Positions 62,776 through 64,000 of a DNA stretch of 64,000 nt are shown in pieces. The notes under the pieces are model-generated. The model was given only the letters and a program-made list of their open reading frames with translations, was not told the DNA's origin and ran no database searches. The number at the start of each line of letters is the position of its first letter. Positions within the stretch are counted from its first letter, which is position 1. The position numbers were made by a program, and so were the translations under genes. The stretch comes from Saprospiraceae bacterium (GTDB lineage Bacteria > Bacteroidota > Bacteroidia > Chitinophagales > Saprospiraceae), in contig JADKGF010000013.1 in the NCBI GenBank assembly GCA_016717105.1, positions 62,001-126,000 of the forward strand, read 5' to 3'.

Positions 62776-63872
62776 TTATTCGATGGACTTGTCTGATAAA
62801 ATCAATAAAGGACAAATACTATTCAGAGCAGCAAATTCTGTCACACTTTTATGGAACAAATTTTGAAAAATATTTCTGTGTTTTGTGGATAGAACTACCA
62901 AATGATTTTCTTTTTACCAACCATATTTTTTATATTGCCAAAGATATCGTTGGTATCTTCTATTTCTATTTTGTAATCCAATGAAGGAAAATAACTTTCA
63001 ATCAAATTAATCGTATCAGTAACATCATAAATTTCTTCACCTTTGCGATAATGAACCAATTTGAAATTTGCGCCAATCTTCATACAAATACGGCCTACAT
63101 AGAGCAAATGCAATGAATCATTTTTCAAGTCTTCAGAAAGATAGACAATTTCATTGGTAGCTGGATAATGACATCCTGGTGGTATCAGATAAAGTGGACA
63201 ATAACATTCGTCAATAATATCTAATGACAAGGACCCAAATATTTTTTTGAAAGCATCACCTGTTCCAGTTGTGCCCATAACCAGCACTGTATCAGGATCT
63301 TTGGACATCTCTATCAACTCCATTTTAGGGAAACCTACTTTAAAAACACCTTCGACCATTGGCTCTGCCACAAAATTCCCAATCCAATCTTGATTAAGAG
63401 ATTGTACCAAATTATCCAATTTTGCTCTATGGATGTTTTCTACTTCATCGTTGACCACAATCATTTGATTGACATCTGCTGAAGTAGGATAATATACATG
63501 TGATAACCTTACAACACCTTGAAATTCCTTAGCCAGATGATTTGCAAAATTATAAGCATTCAGAGAAGGCTCTGAAAAATCCGTTGGAACAATGATCTTC
63601 AGCATTTTACCGTAATTTTCTGATTTAAGAATATTTTGAATGGTATCGCGAAGGGACTTTTGATAACTTCCATTTGGTTTTATTTCATAAAGCTGCGAAT
63701 TATTAACCTTCACTGCAGGTACAGATGTAATATTATCACTCATTATTTCAGAAATATTTGTTACTTCTTCAAGTTTATATTCCAAGCCTGAAATATTGAG
63801 CATTTCTGCAAGTTTTGATTTTGCCAGTTGATACCCTGGTGTTCCCGTCCCGTAAATTTTTATTTCCAACAT
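62776..63872 (-). pseudogene. Universal stress protein with N-terminal thioredoxin-like domain, frameshifted
   Basis: The open frame 62895-63872 (325 codons) ends early; one base changed in the A-rich run near 62900-62910 opens NHLVVLSTKHRNIFQNLFHK and SVTEFAALNSICPLLIL to a stop at 62776-62778, the normal end of a USP domain. Residues 1-85 resemble small archaeal-type thioredoxins, but the CxxC is replaced by TPGY (YGTGTPGYQLAK). Two USP domains follow (KIIVPTDFSEPSLNAY; second from VYLSEDLKND). Role in stress response inferred. Confidence 0.8.
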
Positions 63873-63917
63873 ATCAAAATCTTTTATTGCACTGCGTGAT
63901 GGAATGAATTATTTGGT

Positions 63918-64000
63918 TTATTCGTACGATGCTACAGCGTTTGCATCCTTGGCCAAATTGTTGATAATATCAAATGTAGTAAGAATACCGACTATCCTTT
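63918..64000 (-). CDS. CBS-domain protein, C-terminal end (partial)
   Basis: The minus strand reads RIVGILTTFDIINNLAKDAN to a TAA at 63918-63920. This is the last strand-helix of a CBS domain. The gene continues beyond the window. It lies 46 bp upstream of the stress-protein gene, on the same strand, and may be in the same operon. Confidence 0.6.
   Translation of the reverse strand, partial: RIVGILTTFDIINNLAKDANAVASYE

Overview
The window reads as a chromosomal stretch of a Bacteroidota bacterium, most likely of the Saprospiria type. DNA is AT-rich. Promoters carry the Bacteroidota -7 element TAnnTTTG. There are gliding genes (gldA-gldF-gldG), several secreted proteins with C-terminal type IX secretion (T9SS) sorting domains, a SusC-type TonB receptor, and families typical of the phylum (DUF4199, LytTR with a membrane domain, DUF4340 next to gldG). 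Placement rests on gene content only; there is no rRNA or tRNA in the window.

Layout: 1-2.7 kb is accessory DNA (dispersed repeat, attC-like hairpin, a broken small gene cut by an IS3-family element). 2.7-13.3 kb holds sulfide/persulfide oxidation (MBL-rhodanese), dapF, an HtrA protease, the gldA-F-G-DUF4340 operon, a DUF4412-like gene, pssA and a ferredoxin. 13.5-31.1 kb is mixed housekeeping and envelope genes: acyl-CoA dehydrogenase, S41 peptidase, LytTR regulator, outer-membrane protein, FAD oxidoreductase, Uma2, DoxX, GH3, BASS transporter, metallophosphoesterase, TonB receptor, DUF4199 and a polyprenyl-phosphate-type glycosyltransferase. 31.2-32.4 kb has three small orphan genes. 32.6-38.7 kb has CoA-transferase B, a roughly 1460-residue T9SS metalloprotease and deoD. 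38.9-42.4 kb is a second accessory island: orphan genes, a predicted LAS-type metallopeptidase, a second attC-like hairpin, the second repeat copy and a second IS3 element. 42.5-64 kb is housekeeping plus T9SS proteins: thioredoxin, pruA, coaD, a dockerin/cohesin-like secreted protein, an Omp28-like protein, ubiX-ubiD, pyrF-nifU-mrp, a ribF-glycosyltransferase fusion, a pseudouridine synthase, an amino-acid permease, a LOG-family enzyme, a universal stress protein and the end of a CBS-domain gene.

The most striking global property is damage to reading frames: 19 genes, including normally essential ones (coaD, pssA, pyrF), carry single-base indels, mostly in homopolymers, and one carries an in-frame stop. 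This looks more like uncorrected long-read assembly error than gene decay, and it limits every statement about gene integrity here. I list these as pseudogenes with their full joined extents.

The best candidates for something new are: two accessory islands 39 kb apart that share the same order (GCTCC-type repeat with an identical 27-bp tail, small orphan gene(s), a 66-bp attC-like hairpin, another orphan gene) without an integrase in view; the in-frame RibF-GT2 fusion; and a secreted protein with a dockerin pair followed by a cohesin-like segment and a T9SS tail.
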